Shown: piece after piece, positions 5,495 to 13,415 of the stretch
Position numbering within the stretch: the first letter of the stretch is position 1
Layout: the number at the start of each line of letters is the position of its first letter
Assembly: GCA_022508925.1 (NCBI GenBank)
Contig: JAFLUF010000011.1
Span: 1-38,623, forward strand
DNA length: 38,623 nucleotides
Source: Oscillospiraceae bacterium
Lineage (GTDB): Bacteria; Bacillota; Clostridia; Oscillospirales; Ruminococcaceae
Reading direction: 5' to 3'
Program-made: the position numbers and the translations under genes
The notes under the pieces: generated by a model
Told to the model about the DNA's origin: nothing
Database searches by the model: none
Seen by the model: only the letters and a program-made list of their open reading frames with translations

Positions 5495-7953
5495 ACGCTC
5501 TCCTTGATCCTGAAAAGATATTTGACGCCAAAATAAGCCGCCGGCGGTAATACTCCTATAACAATGCTTATTATTACCGCAAACGCGTCGATAGCCGAAA
5601 GCCCAAACGCTCCGTTTACACCCGGGACATACACAAACACAAACGTAAGCACAACCGTCGCCAAAAGCGAGATCTTAGACAAAAGACTTGATTTTATAAA
5701 CGCCTTAAAGGGATTGTTTTCCGAATGGCGAATAAACGCGAAACCGGCAGTTGCGAACATAAACGTTACAAAACCGCAGCTTCGGGCTATTCCCTGATCG
5801 ATCCCGACCGCTTCGCCTCCGTACATTAGCGCGTAGGAAACCGCGGCGGCTATTCCGGTAAGAACTCCTACGACAGAGCAAAACACCAGATACCGCAGAT
5901 TGAACTTTCTGTGCGAGATAAAATCCGAGCTTGGCATATGATTATTCATATCGGTTTTGCCGCCCGCATAGCTTATTGCCAGCACCGGAATAAGAATCAT
6001 CGTAAATAATGCCATAATCGGCGGATTTAACATAAGCTGAGCGTCAACGATAAGATCTCTTATCATTATTACCAGAAAAGCGATATATTCGGCAAATATC
6101 AGCGAGACTCCGCGCTTTATGTTTCGGTGCACCTGACGCGCGGAAGCCAACGCCCTGGCGATAGACAGGAAATTGTCGTCGTTCATTACGATATCAGCCG
6201 CTTCTCTTACGCTCGGCGAGCAATGCTCGGCTATAGTAAAGCCTACATCGGCTGTTTTAAGCGCCTCGGTGTCGGTAGCTCGGGTCCCTGCCATTCCGAC
6301 TACTTTTTTGTTTGCCTTGAGCTTTTTAATTATAAGGCGCTTCTGATCGGATGTGATATCGGCGAATATATCAGCTCCAAAATCCACATTTTCGTTTTCC
6401 TCAAGCTCGGCGCCCGTAACTACCCTGTCCGAAGGAATTCCGATCATTTTCGCCGTTGCGGCGGAAGAATCGGCTGAGTCCTCACAAAGCATGACAACAC
6501 GAACTCCCGCGGCGCGGCAAGTTTTGACCGCAGTTGAAACGGAATCCCTCAAAGGCGCGGAAAACGCCACAAAACCCACGAATGTATAGCTAAAGCCCAC
6601 AGTCCTGTCAAGCTCTTCGGAATTTGCCTCTACACAAGCAAACGCTATAACCGAAAAGCCCTTTTCATAGTATTCCTGATAGCGCTTTTGCGCGGAGATG
6701 AGATGCTCTCCACTCAACCTGCACATGGGGAGTATCTGCTCCGGCACTCCCTTTATGCAGTACAGTTTATCACCGCCCACATCCCAAAGCGCTCCGCTTA
6801 TTGTGTCGTCATCGGGAAGATCTTCAATAAACTCGCAGTTTTCGTAGATCTCCGAAAACCTATCATACGAAAACGACGCCTTTCCCATAAGCGCGCGTTC
6901 TGCCGGATTTGAGGAATTCGGCCCGCAGGCAAGCGCGGCGACCTTATACAAAAGCTCCTCGCTGGGGGCGTAAATATCACGTACTTCAAGACTGTTCTTT
7001 GAAATAGCGCCCTCTTTTTCAACGCAAAGCACAGACATACTGTTGAGCTTTTCAATATCGTTATAGGATCTTATCACCGCCCCGCATTTCAAAAGCTCGG
7101 AACAGCCGCCGACGTAGTAATATCTTATCACGGACTCAATACCCGTGGGGATCAAACAAAGCCCGAGCGTAAGTCCGCTTATGGCAGTGTTTACAAATCC
7201 GGTACTTCCGGCAAACCCTATAATAAGCGTAAGAATAGTGATAACAAGCGCCGCGGTGCTGCTTATGGGAATAAGCGAGCGTATAAGTTTCTCAAAACCG
7301 GTGTAATATGGGCTTCTTTCGGGAAGCTCGCCGCAATACTGATAATATTTCGTATCAACTCCCGTTGCGCTTACCTTTGCGATGGCAATGCCCGAAAGAA
7401 CGGTGGTCTCAGCGTAAACAAACGTAGGCTTGAACTCGCTGCTTGAAATTCCGCCCGAATATTTCGCCGCAGGGATATTGCTTCCGGTAAATAAACTCTC
7501 ATCACAGGTGAGGTCATATGACTCGAGAATAAAGGCGTCTGCCGGGACGCGTTCTCCCTCCTGAACTACGATCAGATCCTCGGGAACGATATACTCCTTG
7601 TCAACAAGCTCGACACTTCCGCCGCGGATAACACGCATTTTCATTTTGAATGTTCCGCTGAGCTCATTCAGCCGCTTATCCGCGGATTTTTTGAACCAGA
7701 TCTCTGCCGCGCAGTAAAGAGCGTCAATGAGAATAGTAACAATTCCCGCGGCGATCCCTATTCCGAAAAACGCCAAAATGCCCGCCACCAGCAAAATTAT
7801 GACCGACGGCGACAAAACAGCCTTTAGGTACGAAAATCCGTCCTTTTTCAGATTTTTGGTATATATATTTGCCCCGTAGGTGAAAAGTCTTTTTTCCACG
7901 TCTTTTGAGGTAAGACCGTAATAATCTCCTCTGAAATCAAAAAACTGCGCCAT
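5491..7953 (-). CDS. P-type ATPase homologue with eroded catalytic motifs (probable pseudoenzyme)
   Basis: An 820-residue protein with the complete architecture of a cation P-type ATPase: N-terminal cap, two transmembrane segments, actuator domain, two more segments, phosphorylation and nucleotide domains, and a C-terminal membrane bundle. The catalytic motifs are changed. DKTGT is EKEGA (about residues 311-316, the phosphorylated Asp replaced by Glu); TGES is TGSN in ESLFTGSNIPAAK; GDGxND is GTRATD followed by TEALKTADVGF; TGD is CED; and DPPR is SAPLR. The KGxPE motif survives (IKGVPEQ). The reading frame is intact, so this is not a decaying gene. Family knowledge predicts no phosphoenzyme and hence no pumping. 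It may scaffold or sense for the overlapping popT. The transported ion of the ancestor is not clear. Confidence 0.85.
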   Translation of the reverse strand: MAQFFDFRGDYYGLTSKDVEKRLFTYGANIYTKNLKKDGFSYLKAVLSPSVIILLVAGILAFFGIGIAAGIVTILIDALYCAAEIWFKKSADKRLNELSGTFKMKMRVIRGGSVELVDKEYIVPEDLIVVQEGERVPADAFILESYDLTCDESLFTGSNIPAAKYSGGISSSEFKPTFVYAETTVLSGIAIAKVSATGVDTKYYQYCGELPERSPYYTGFEKLIRSLIPISSTAALVITILTLIIGFAGSTGFVNTAISGLTLGLCLIPTGIESVIRYYYVGGCSELLKCGAVIRSYNDIEKLNSMSVLCVEKEGAISKNSLEVRDIYAPSEELLYKVAALACGPNSSNPAERALMGKASFSYDRFSEIYENCEFIEDLPDDDTISGALWDVGGDKLYCIKGVPEQILPMCRLSGEHLISAQKRYQEYYEKGFSVIAFACVEANSEELDRTVGFSYTFVGFVAFSAPLRDSVSTAVKTCRAAGVRVVMLCEDSADSSAATAKMIGIPSDRVVTGAELEENENVDFGADIFADITSDQKRLIIKKLKANKKVVGMAGTRATDTEALKTADVGFTIAEHCSPSVREAADIVMNDDNFLSIARALASARQVHRNIKRGVSLIFAEYIAFLVIMIRDLIVDAQLMLNPPIMALFTMILIPVLAISYAGGKTDMNNHMPSSDFISHRKFNLRYLVFCSVVGVLTGIAAAVSYALMYGGEAVGIDQGIARSCGFVTFMFATAGFAFIRHSENNPFKAFIKSSLLSKISLLATVVLTFVFVYVPGVNGAFGLSAIDAFAVIISIVIGVLPPAAYFGVKYLFRIKESV

Positions 7954-7995
7954 CTGACATTCCCTCGTTAATTATATTATAGAAAACACTATTTT

Positions 7996-8024
7996 ATTAT
8001 AGCAAATCCAAACACAAAAATCAA
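7996..8024 (-). promoter_or_regulatory. Sigma-A promoter of the ATPase-homologue/popT operon
   Basis: On the minus strand, TTGATT (8024-8019) and TATAAT (8001-7996) are separated by 17 bp. Transcription would start near 7989, about 36 nt before the ATG at 7953. A Shine-Dalgarno GAGGGA lies just before that start. Confidence 0.75.
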
Positions 8025-8056
8025 GTACATTATGATTTTAAGACTCGAAAAATATG

Positions 8057-8365
8057 TCACAGTCCATTCCAGAGAAATTTGTCGAGATCAACGGTGTAGT
8101 CATCACGGACTTCTATTCCCTCTGCCCTAAGCAGTTTTGCCTGTTCTTCCTTTCCGCCGAACGCAAACGCCGGCGCAAGCCCGCCAAAGCGGTTTACAAC
8201 ACGGTAACAGCGTATATTTTCCGGGTCCGGATTTGAATGGAGCGCGTAGCCCACGGCTCTCGACCAGCGCGGATTTCCGCACATATTCGCTATCTGCCCG
8301 TATGTCGCGACCTTTCCGTAAGGAATCTTCCTCACAATCTCGTAAATCTTCTCAAATGTCGTCAT
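8057..8365 (-). CDS. MGMT-family protein (short alkyltransferase-like DNA-binding domain)
   Basis: A 102-residue protein matching only the C-terminal DNA-binding and active-site domain of O6-alkylguanine-DNA alkyltransferases. Visible features are IPYGKVATYGQIA (helix-turn-helix entry), RAVGYALHSNP (arginine-finger region) and the active-site segment RCYRVVN, where the canonical motif is PCHRVVN. The nucleophilic Cys is present, but the Pro and the activating His are replaced by Arg and Tyr, so alkyl transfer may be weak and a lesion-binding role is possible. The start follows GGAG by 7 nt. The upstream intergenic gap toward the 303-residue protein is filled by a heptanucleotide array. Confidence 0.85.
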   Translation of the reverse strand: MTTFEKIYEIVRKIPYGKVATYGQIANMCGNPRWSRAVGYALHSNPDPENIRCYRVVNRFGGLAPAFAFGGKEEQAKLLRAEGIEVRDDYTVDLDKFLWNGL

Positions 8366-8379
8366 TATTTACTCCAAGA

Positions 8380-8428
8380 ACCTCTGACCTATAATTTCTA
8401 ACTTCTAATCTCTAGCCTCTAATTCATA
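8380..8428 (-). repeat. Heptanucleotide array, consensus YAGARRT, seven units
   Basis: Read on the minus strand, consecutive 7-mers run TATGAAT, TAGAGGC, TAGAGAT, TAGAAGT, TAGAAAT, TATAGGT, CAGAGGT. The array overlaps the stop codon of the upstream 303-residue gene and ends 4 nt before the Shine-Dalgarno GGAG of the MGMT-like gene, so it makes up nearly the whole intergenic gap. Confidence 0.75.
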
Positions 8429-9335
8429 CCTCTCGCTTTTCATCGGTGTACAAAATACGCTCGAAATCGGTATTTCGGGTGTCCATATCGCCGAGGTAGA
8501 TGCGCTCGTGTTCGGGGACAGCATCGTAAGCCTTTCTTAGCTGTTCCCTGTTGATGTCCGACGGCTCGACAAGATACGCGTGATATGCCCTCTGACAACG
8601 CTCGTGAGCGTCGGGCTTGTTCTGCACGCGCAAGGACTTTTCCTTGATTTCTTTAAGCTTTTCGGAAGGCTTGACGGAACTTATCGTTTTACATTCCGCT
8701 TCTCCCAATGCTCCGAACGACACCGTATCACCGTCTTTTACAGAGGTTTGCAGCGTCTTGTCCTCAAACAGCTTTTCAATTTCCTCAAGCGTGAAAAACT
8801 GCTCTCCCAAGCCGTCAACCGAAAAGGTTCCATCCGAGTAGATATTCATCTGCGTAAGCGTTATTTTTCCATCGTTTAGCAAGAGAATGTTCGATTTATC
8901 TCCGTCAATCAACTGATATCCGTAGCGTCCGATGATTTTACACGGAGTGGGTTCGGCGGTAAAGCCGACATGATAGTCCTTCCACTTTGCCTTCTCGCGT
9001 TCGGTCGTCTTGTAGATGTTTGCCATTTCGGGGTTCAGTGACCTCACGGTTTCCCGAATGAACTCATTATAACTTTCGTTGTTGAATTTCCAATCGGCTT
9101 TGATGATCTCCAGCCAACACAGCCCGTAAACGCTTAATCCTTTGCCTTCGGGAACGCAAGGCGTAAGCCACCCTCTGTTAAGCTGATAAGGCACATCCGA
9201 AAGGTCGGTCTTGTTCCAGCAGCTAATCGTGCCGTCCTCGTAAACTCCCATATTGAGCCAGAAGTAATTTACGTTATGAATTACAGCGGGGACTGTCACT
9301 CCCTCAATTGTCTGTTTTCTGTAAACCTTTCCCAT
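8424..9335 (-). CDS. Hypothetical protein
   Basis: A 303-residue soluble protein I do not recognise. I see no signal peptide or membrane segment. It is rich in Trp and Tyr in the first third (NYFWLNMGVYEDGTISCWNKTDL) and has two short segments of similar form, YEDGTISCW and YSDGTFSVDGLG, that may be beta hairpins of a repeated fold. The C-terminal 80 residues look helical and charged (KPSEKLKEIKEKSLRV onward, then HERCQRAYHAYLVEPSD). I chose ATG 9335 because AAAGGAGAGG lies immediately upstream; the longer in-frame start at 9362 lies before that ribosome binding site. It lies downstream of clpX on the same strand, with a weak hairpin between them. Confidence 0.7.
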   Translation of the reverse strand: MGKVYRKQTIEGVTVPAVIHNVNYFWLNMGVYEDGTISCWNKTDLSDVPYQLNRGWLTPCVPEGKGLSVYGLCWLEIIKADWKFNNESYNEFIRETVRSLNPEMANIYKTTEREKAKWKDYHVGFTAEPTPCKIIGRYGYQLIDGDKSNILLLNDGKITLTQMNIYSDGTFSVDGLGEQFFTLEEIEKLFEDKTLQTSVKDGDTVSFGALGEAECKTISSVKPSEKLKEIKEKSLRVQNKPDAHERCQRAYHAYLVEPSDINREQLRKAYDAVPEHERIYLGDMDTRNTDFERILYTDEKREV

Positions 9336-9354
9336 AACCTCTCCTTTACAAATC

Positions 9355-9380
9355 AAGGGCACTGCCTAAGCACCGCCCTT
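9355..9380 (-). terminator. Hairpin after clpX, weak terminator candidate
   Basis: On the minus strand AAGGGC pairs with GCCCTT around an inner TGC/GCA stem, an internal 2x2 mismatch and a TTAG loop. It is followed by TTGATTTG rather than a clean T-run, so termination would be partial at best. Confidence 0.4.
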
Positions 9381-9386
9381 GAAAAA

Positions 9387-10691
9387 TTATCCTATTTTCT
9401 TCTTTTTGGGAAACCTTACGGACTTGGCGCGCGACTCGTCGCGGGTTATGACCGGCTCGCCCGTGCCGTTTACACAGTCCTCTGTGATAGAAATTTTGCA
9501 TATCGTATAGTCACTCGGAGCGGTAAACATAACCTCCCTGAGCAGTTTTTCCACAATAGAGCGGAGACCTCTCGCGCCCGTTTTGGTCTCGATCGCTTTT
9601 TTAGCTATTGCCTTAAGCGCGCCCTGCTCAAACTCAAGCTCGATATCGTCCGCCTTGAACAGGCACTTATACTGCTTGATAAGCGCGTTTTTCGGCTCGT
9701 CAAGTATTCTTACAAGCGCGTCCTCGTCGAGCGCCTCAAGCGGCACGACAACAGGGAGTCGTCCGATAAGCTCGGGAATTATGCCGAATTTGACCAGATC
9801 CTGCTGTGTAACTTTCTCCAACAAGTCCGAGCTTTCCTTGTCCTTCTGCGACTTTACATCCGCGCCGAAGCCCATAGCCGAGCTTGAAACACGCTGGGCG
9901 ATCGTCTTTTCAATTCCCTCAAACGCTCCGCCGCATATAAACAGGATATTTTTTGTATTTACCTGGATAAACTCCTGCTGGGGGTGTTTTCTGCCGCCCT
10001 GAGGAGGAACATTTGACACTGTGCCCTCGATTATCTTAAGAAGCGCCTGCTGAACGCCCTCGCCGCTGACATCGCGTGTAATTGAAGTGTTTTCGCTGCG
10101 GCGGGAGATCTTGTCGATCTCGTCGATGTAGATAATTCCGTGCTCGGCGGCTTCTATGTCGAAATCCGCAGCCTGAACCAGACGAAGAAGAACGTTTTCA
10201 ACGTCCTCTCCGACATAACCCGCTTGTGTAAGCGTAGTCGCGTCGGCAATGGCGAACGGCACATTAAGAAGCTTTGCGAGACTCTGCGCGAGCAGGGTCT
10301 TTCCTACGCCCGTGGGTCCGAGCAAAAGCACGTTTGACTTCTGAAGCTCTACCTCGTCCTCTTCGCTGAGCTGTGTCAGAATGCGCTTATAGTGGTTGTA
10401 GACAGAAACCGCAAGTACCTTTTTCGCCTCGTCCTGTCCGATGATATATTGGTCGAGATAAGCCTTTATATCCTCGGGAGTAAGAATGCTTTCGGGGTCA
10501 GGCATAAACTCCGAGTGTCTGCCCTTGGCTGACGGACGTCTGAGACCCCTCGCGGGCTTTATATCTCCGCTGTCGACAAGAAGATTATACGAAGCCACCA
10601 CACAGTCGCTGCAGATAACGCTTCCCTCGTTTCCGCCGAAAAGCATACGCGCCTGAGATTCGTTTTTTCCGCAAAATGAGCAGGTCATCAT
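9387..10691 (-). CDS. clpX: ATP-dependent Clp protease ATP-binding subunit ClpX
   Basis: Hexameric AAA+ unfoldase that feeds substrates to ClpP; 434 residues, normal length. The N-terminal C4 zinc-binding domain is visible as CSFCGK...CSDC (residues about 4-32). The Walker A motif is [11 protein letters not shown] (about 129-139), Walker B is IIYIDEID, and the pore loop is GYVGED. The ClpP-docking loop is MGFG (an IGF variant), and the sensor 2 arginine lies in [11 protein letters not shown]. It starts 21 bp after clpP, giving the order tig-clpP-clpX seen in many bacteria. The C terminus is Lys-rich (FPKKKKIG). Confidence 0.97.
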   Translation of the reverse strand: MMTCSFCGKNESQARMLFGGNEGSVICSDCVVASYNLLVDSGDIKPARGLRRPSAKGRHSEFMPDPESILTPEDIKAYLDQYIIGQDEAKKVLAVSVYNHYKRILTQLSEEDEVELQKSNVLLLGPTGVGKTLLAQSLAKLLNVPFAIADATTLTQAGYVGEDVENVLLRLVQAADFDIEAAEHGIIYIDEIDKISRRSENTSITRDVSGEGVQQALLKIIEGTVSNVPPQGGRKHPQQEFIQVNTKNILFICGGAFEGIEKTIAQRVSSSAMGFGADVKSQKDKESSDLLEKVTQQDLVKFGIIPELIGRLPVVVPLEALDEDALVRILDEPKNALIKQYKCLFKADDIELEFEQGALKAIAKKAIETKTGARGLRSIVEKLLREVMFTAPSDYTICKISITEDCVNGTGEPVITRDESRAKSVRFPKKKKIG

Positions 10692-10712
10692 CGGTTTTTC
10701 CCCCCGTCTTGA

Positions 10713-11318
10713 TTACTTGTCGTTATTCTCGCGCGAATCGTAGACCTTGTCGATAAGACCGTACTGAAGCGCCTCTTCGGCTGTCATAAAGTTGTCGCGC
10801 TCGGTATCCTGACAAACCGTGTCATATGGCTTTCCGGTGTTTTCACTGAGAATTTTGTTCAGGCGGTCTTTGGTGCGTTTCAGATAATTCGACCTTATCA
10901 TGATATCCGTTACCTGTCCCGAAATTCCGCCGCCGGAAATAAGGGGCTGGTGTATCATGATCTCGCTGTTGGGGAGAGCTATGCGCTTTCCCTTTGTACC
11001 GGACGAGAGCAGAAACGCGCCCATAGAAGCCGCAAGTCCCATACAGATAGTCGATACATCGCACTTTATATATTGCATAGTGTCATAGATCGCCATTCCG
11101 TCGGAAACCGAGCCTCCGGGGCTGTTGATATAAAGAAAGATATCCTTGTCGGGATCCTGTCCTTCGAGATAGAGAAGCTGTGCTACGACAACACTCGCCG
11201 TCGCCGAATTTACCTCGTCATGCAAAAGTATGATGCGGTCATTGAGCAAACGGGAAAAAATGTCGTAAGAACGCTCTCCGTGAGCGCTTTGCTCTACAAC
11301 ATAAGGGATATAAGCCAT
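10713..11318 (-). CDS. clpP: ATP-dependent Clp protease proteolytic subunit ClpP
   Basis: Serine protease subunit that forms the tetradecameric ClpP barrel. The catalytic triad is readable: Ser in [14 protein letters not shown], His in MIHQPL, and Asp in DTERDNFM. I chose ATG 11318 (201 residues, [10 protein letters not shown]) because it follows AAAGGAG by 7 nt; the longer TTG-initiated frame starting at 11336 lies upstream of that ribosome binding site. It sits 26 bp after tig and is probably co-transcribed with it and with clpX. Confidence 0.97.
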   Translation of the reverse strand: MAYIPYVVEQSAHGERSYDIFSRLLNDRIILLHDEVNSATASVVVAQLLYLEGQDPDKDIFLYINSPGGSVSDGMAIYDTMQYIKCDVSTICMGLAASMGAFLLSSGTKGKRIALPNSEIMIHQPLISGGGISGQVTDIMIRSNYLKRTKDRLNKILSENTGKPYDTVCQDTERDNFMTAEEALQYGLIDKVYDSRENNDK

Positions 11319-11344
11319 AGAATTATCTCCTTTCAACGAAGAGA

Positions 11345-12628
11345 TTATTCGGTAACCTCTTCAATAACTGCGCTGTCCTTTACGAGGTCAAGCGCCTTTT
11401 CGATCTTAAGATCGTCTATGAGCGTTTTCTCGGGGATAGCCTGCTTTACCCTGTCAACATCCATCTTGTACTGCTCGGCAAGCTCCGCTATTTCCTTGTC
11501 AACTTCCTCCTGCGTGATCTCAAAGCCTTCAATCACTGCGATCCTTTCAAGCGCAAGACGAAGCTTTACCTGACGCTTTGAGTTTTCCTCGAAATTTGCG
11601 CGGAACTGAGCGGCAGTCGTGCCGGTATACTTGAGATAATCCTGTACGCTTATGCGGGTGCGCGCGCTCCAGTCACGTATAAGCTCGTCGGTGTGACGCT
11701 CGTACATCGCGTTGGGAATTTCCGCCTTCATATTGGCAAGCAGCGCCTCGGCTATTGCCGCGTCGACCTCGTTTTCGGCTTCTTCGGCGTTTCTCTTTTC
11801 AAGATTTTCGCGTATCTCGGCCTTAAGCTCGTCTACAGTATCCTTTTCGGAAACGTCTTTTACGAAATCGTCGTTAAGCTCGGGAAGCTCCTTGGACTTT
11901 ATCTCATGAAGCTTGCACTTGAATACCGCGGGCTTGCCCTTGAGGGACTCCTCCTGATAATCCTCGGGGAAAGAAACGTTTACGTCAAATTCCTCGCCGA
12001 TATTCTTTCCCACAACCTGCTCCTCAAAGCCGGGGATAAAGGTGTGCGAGCCTATCTCAAGCGGGAACTTCTCGCCCTTTCCGTTTGCAAACGCAACGCC
12101 GTCCACAAAGCCTTCAAAGTCGATCACCGCGGTATCGCCGTTTTCAACTGCTCTGTCCTCAACGGTTATAAGTCTCGCGATCTTTTCGCGCATAGAGTCG
12201 ATCTCTTTGTCGATATCCTCGTCGGTTACAGTCTTGACGGTTTTCTTGACCTTTAAACCCTTATAATCGGAAATTTCTACCTCGGGCTTTGTGATAAACT
12301 CGGTTTTGAGGGTAACGCCGTTTTCCTTGCTTACCTCTGTTATTTCGGAATTCTGAACATCAACTACCTCTTTGCCGAATTCCTCAAGAAGCTTGCTGAT
12401 ATTCTCTTTATAAAGCGAATCAACCGCGTCCTCATAAAACACGTTTTCTCCGTACTGTTTCTCGATCAGCTTTCTCGGAGCCTTTCCCTTGCGGAAGCCG
12501 GGAACCGATATCCTGGATTTCTGACGGTTGTATGCCGCGTTGACTGCCGCCTCAAACTCGTCCGCTCCGAACTTTACTTCGAGTGTGTAAGTATTTACCG
12601 CCGTGTTGTTCTTTGATATGATTTCCAT
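11345..12628 (-). CDS. tig: Trigger factor, ribosome-associated chaperone
   Basis: Peptidyl-prolyl isomerase and chaperone that meets nascent chains at the ribosome exit tunnel. The 427-residue protein has three domains. The N-terminal ribosome-binding domain carries the docking signature [10 protein letters not shown] (about residues 43-52). The central FKBP-like domain is marked by [13 protein letters not shown] and [15 protein letters not shown] (about 165-205). The helical C-terminal substrate-cradling domain follows. A strong AAGGAAGGAATAATAAA leader precedes the ATG. It heads the tig-clpP-clpX run. Confidence 0.97.
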   Translation of the reverse strand: MEIISKNNTAVNTYTLEVKFGADEFEAAVNAAYNRQKSRISVPGFRKGKAPRKLIEKQYGENVFYEDAVDSLYKENISKLLEEFGKEVVDVQNSEITEVSKENGVTLKTEFITKPEVEISDYKGLKVKKTVKTVTDEDIDKEIDSMREKIARLITVEDRAVENGDTAVIDFEGFVDGVAFANGKGEKFPLEIGSHTFIPGFEEQVVGKNIGEEFDVNVSFPEDYQEESLKGKPAVFKCKLHEIKSKELPELNDDFVKDVSEKDTVDELKAEIRENLEKRNAEEAENEVDAAIAEALLANMKAEIPNAMYERHTDELIRDWSARTRISVQDYLKYTGTTAAQFRANFEENSKRQVKLRLALERIAVIEGFEITQEEVDKEIAELAEQYKMDVDRVKQAIPEKTLIDDLKIEKALDLVKDSAVIEEVTE

Positions 12629-12648
12629 TTTATTATTCCTTCCTTGTC

Positions 12649-12690
12649 CGTTCGGGCAATGCTCGTTCGGTCGATGCTCGCTCGGACGAT
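12649..12690. repeat. 15-bp tandem repeat, 2.8 units, upstream of tig
   Basis: Units CGTTCGGGCAATGCT-like (12649-12663), CGTTCGGTCGATGCT (12664-12678) and CGCTCGGACGAT (12679-12690, partial) run head to tail. The outer GTCCG and CGGAC can also pair. It lies in the tig leader on the minus strand, between the metallophosphoesterase stop and the tig ribosome binding site. Confidence 0.6.
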
Positions 12691-12725
12691 TATTTTACGA
12701 AGCTGTAGCCTCGCTGTTTGAATTT

Positions 12726-13415
12726 TTATTCGCTTACCTTTACAGGGTCAAACCCCAAAGAATCCGCGGAAACAAGAATGTACTCTATCCCGCCGCGCGT
12801 GCCGTTTACAGCGCCTCTTATGGCGGACCCGTGCAAATGCGCGTAATAACACCGCTTTACGCCGTATTTCTGCAAAACCTCTATTATCGGGCGGTTTTCC
12901 TCACTCCGATAAATGGGCGGATAATGTATAAACGCCACAAGCTCTCCTCCAAGCTTAACGCCCTCGCTAAGAGAACTGCTGAGCCTCCCCGCCTCTCTCG
13001 CGAGGACCTTTTGGTCGGCCGGCTCGCCGTTTTCGCTTATCCAGCCGCGTGTCCCGCAGACCGTAATACCGCCTACCCTGAACGCGCTGTTAAACAGAAA
13101 GCTTATGCTCGTAAAACCGTTTTCCTCCAAAAACACTCTGTTTTTGTTCATTGTCTGCCACCAGAGATCGTGGTTTCCCTTTACGAGGATTTTCTTTCCC
13201 TTAAGCTCTTTATGGATAAACTCAAGGTCGTTTCTGCTGTCCTCGAGTTTAAGCGCCCACGAATGGTCGCCGATAAGCACAACGGTGTCTTCGTCCGTTA
13301 TCTTGGCGTTCCAATTTTCCTTAAGTCTGTCAATATGGTTAGACCAGCCCGCAAAAATGTCCATGGGCTTGTCGGTCCCGAGCGAAAGGTGCAGATCGCC
13401 TATCGTATACAGCAT
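12726..13415 (-). CDS. Metallophosphoesterase (calcineurin-like)
   Basis: A 229-residue cytoplasmic dinuclear-metal phosphoesterase. The whole metal-ligand series can be read in order: GDLHLS (D-x-H, residues 6-11), GDHSWAL (GD-x-x), KGNHDLWW (GNHD), FIHYPP (His) and YAHLHG (H-x-H). It belongs to a group of stand-alone predicted phosphoesterases whose substrates are not known. Its ATG shares one base with the thrC stop (TGATG), so it is probably translated by coupling after thrC. A tandem-repeat leader separates it from tig. Confidence 0.88.
   Translation of the reverse strand: MLYTIGDLHLSLGTDKPMDIFAGWSNHIDRLKENWNAKITDEDTVVLIGDHSWALKLEDSRNDLEFIHKELKGKKILVKGNHDLWWQTMNKNRVFLEENGFTSISFLFNSAFRVGGITVCGTRGWISENGEPADQKVLAREAGRLSSSLSEGVKLGGELVAFIHYPPIYRSEENRPIIEVLQKYGVKRCYYAHLHGSAIRGAVNGTRGGIEYILVSADSLGFDPVKVSE

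Noticed and set aside
5491-7953. Pseudogene status for the P-type ATPase homologue
   Set aside because: The frame is intact at full length, with promoter, ribosome binding site and coupled downstream gene; motif loss looks selective rather than random decay.
9276-9887. 203-codon open frame on the + strand over clpX and the upstream gene start
   Set aside because: Overlaps the clearly conserved clpX frame and has no family features.
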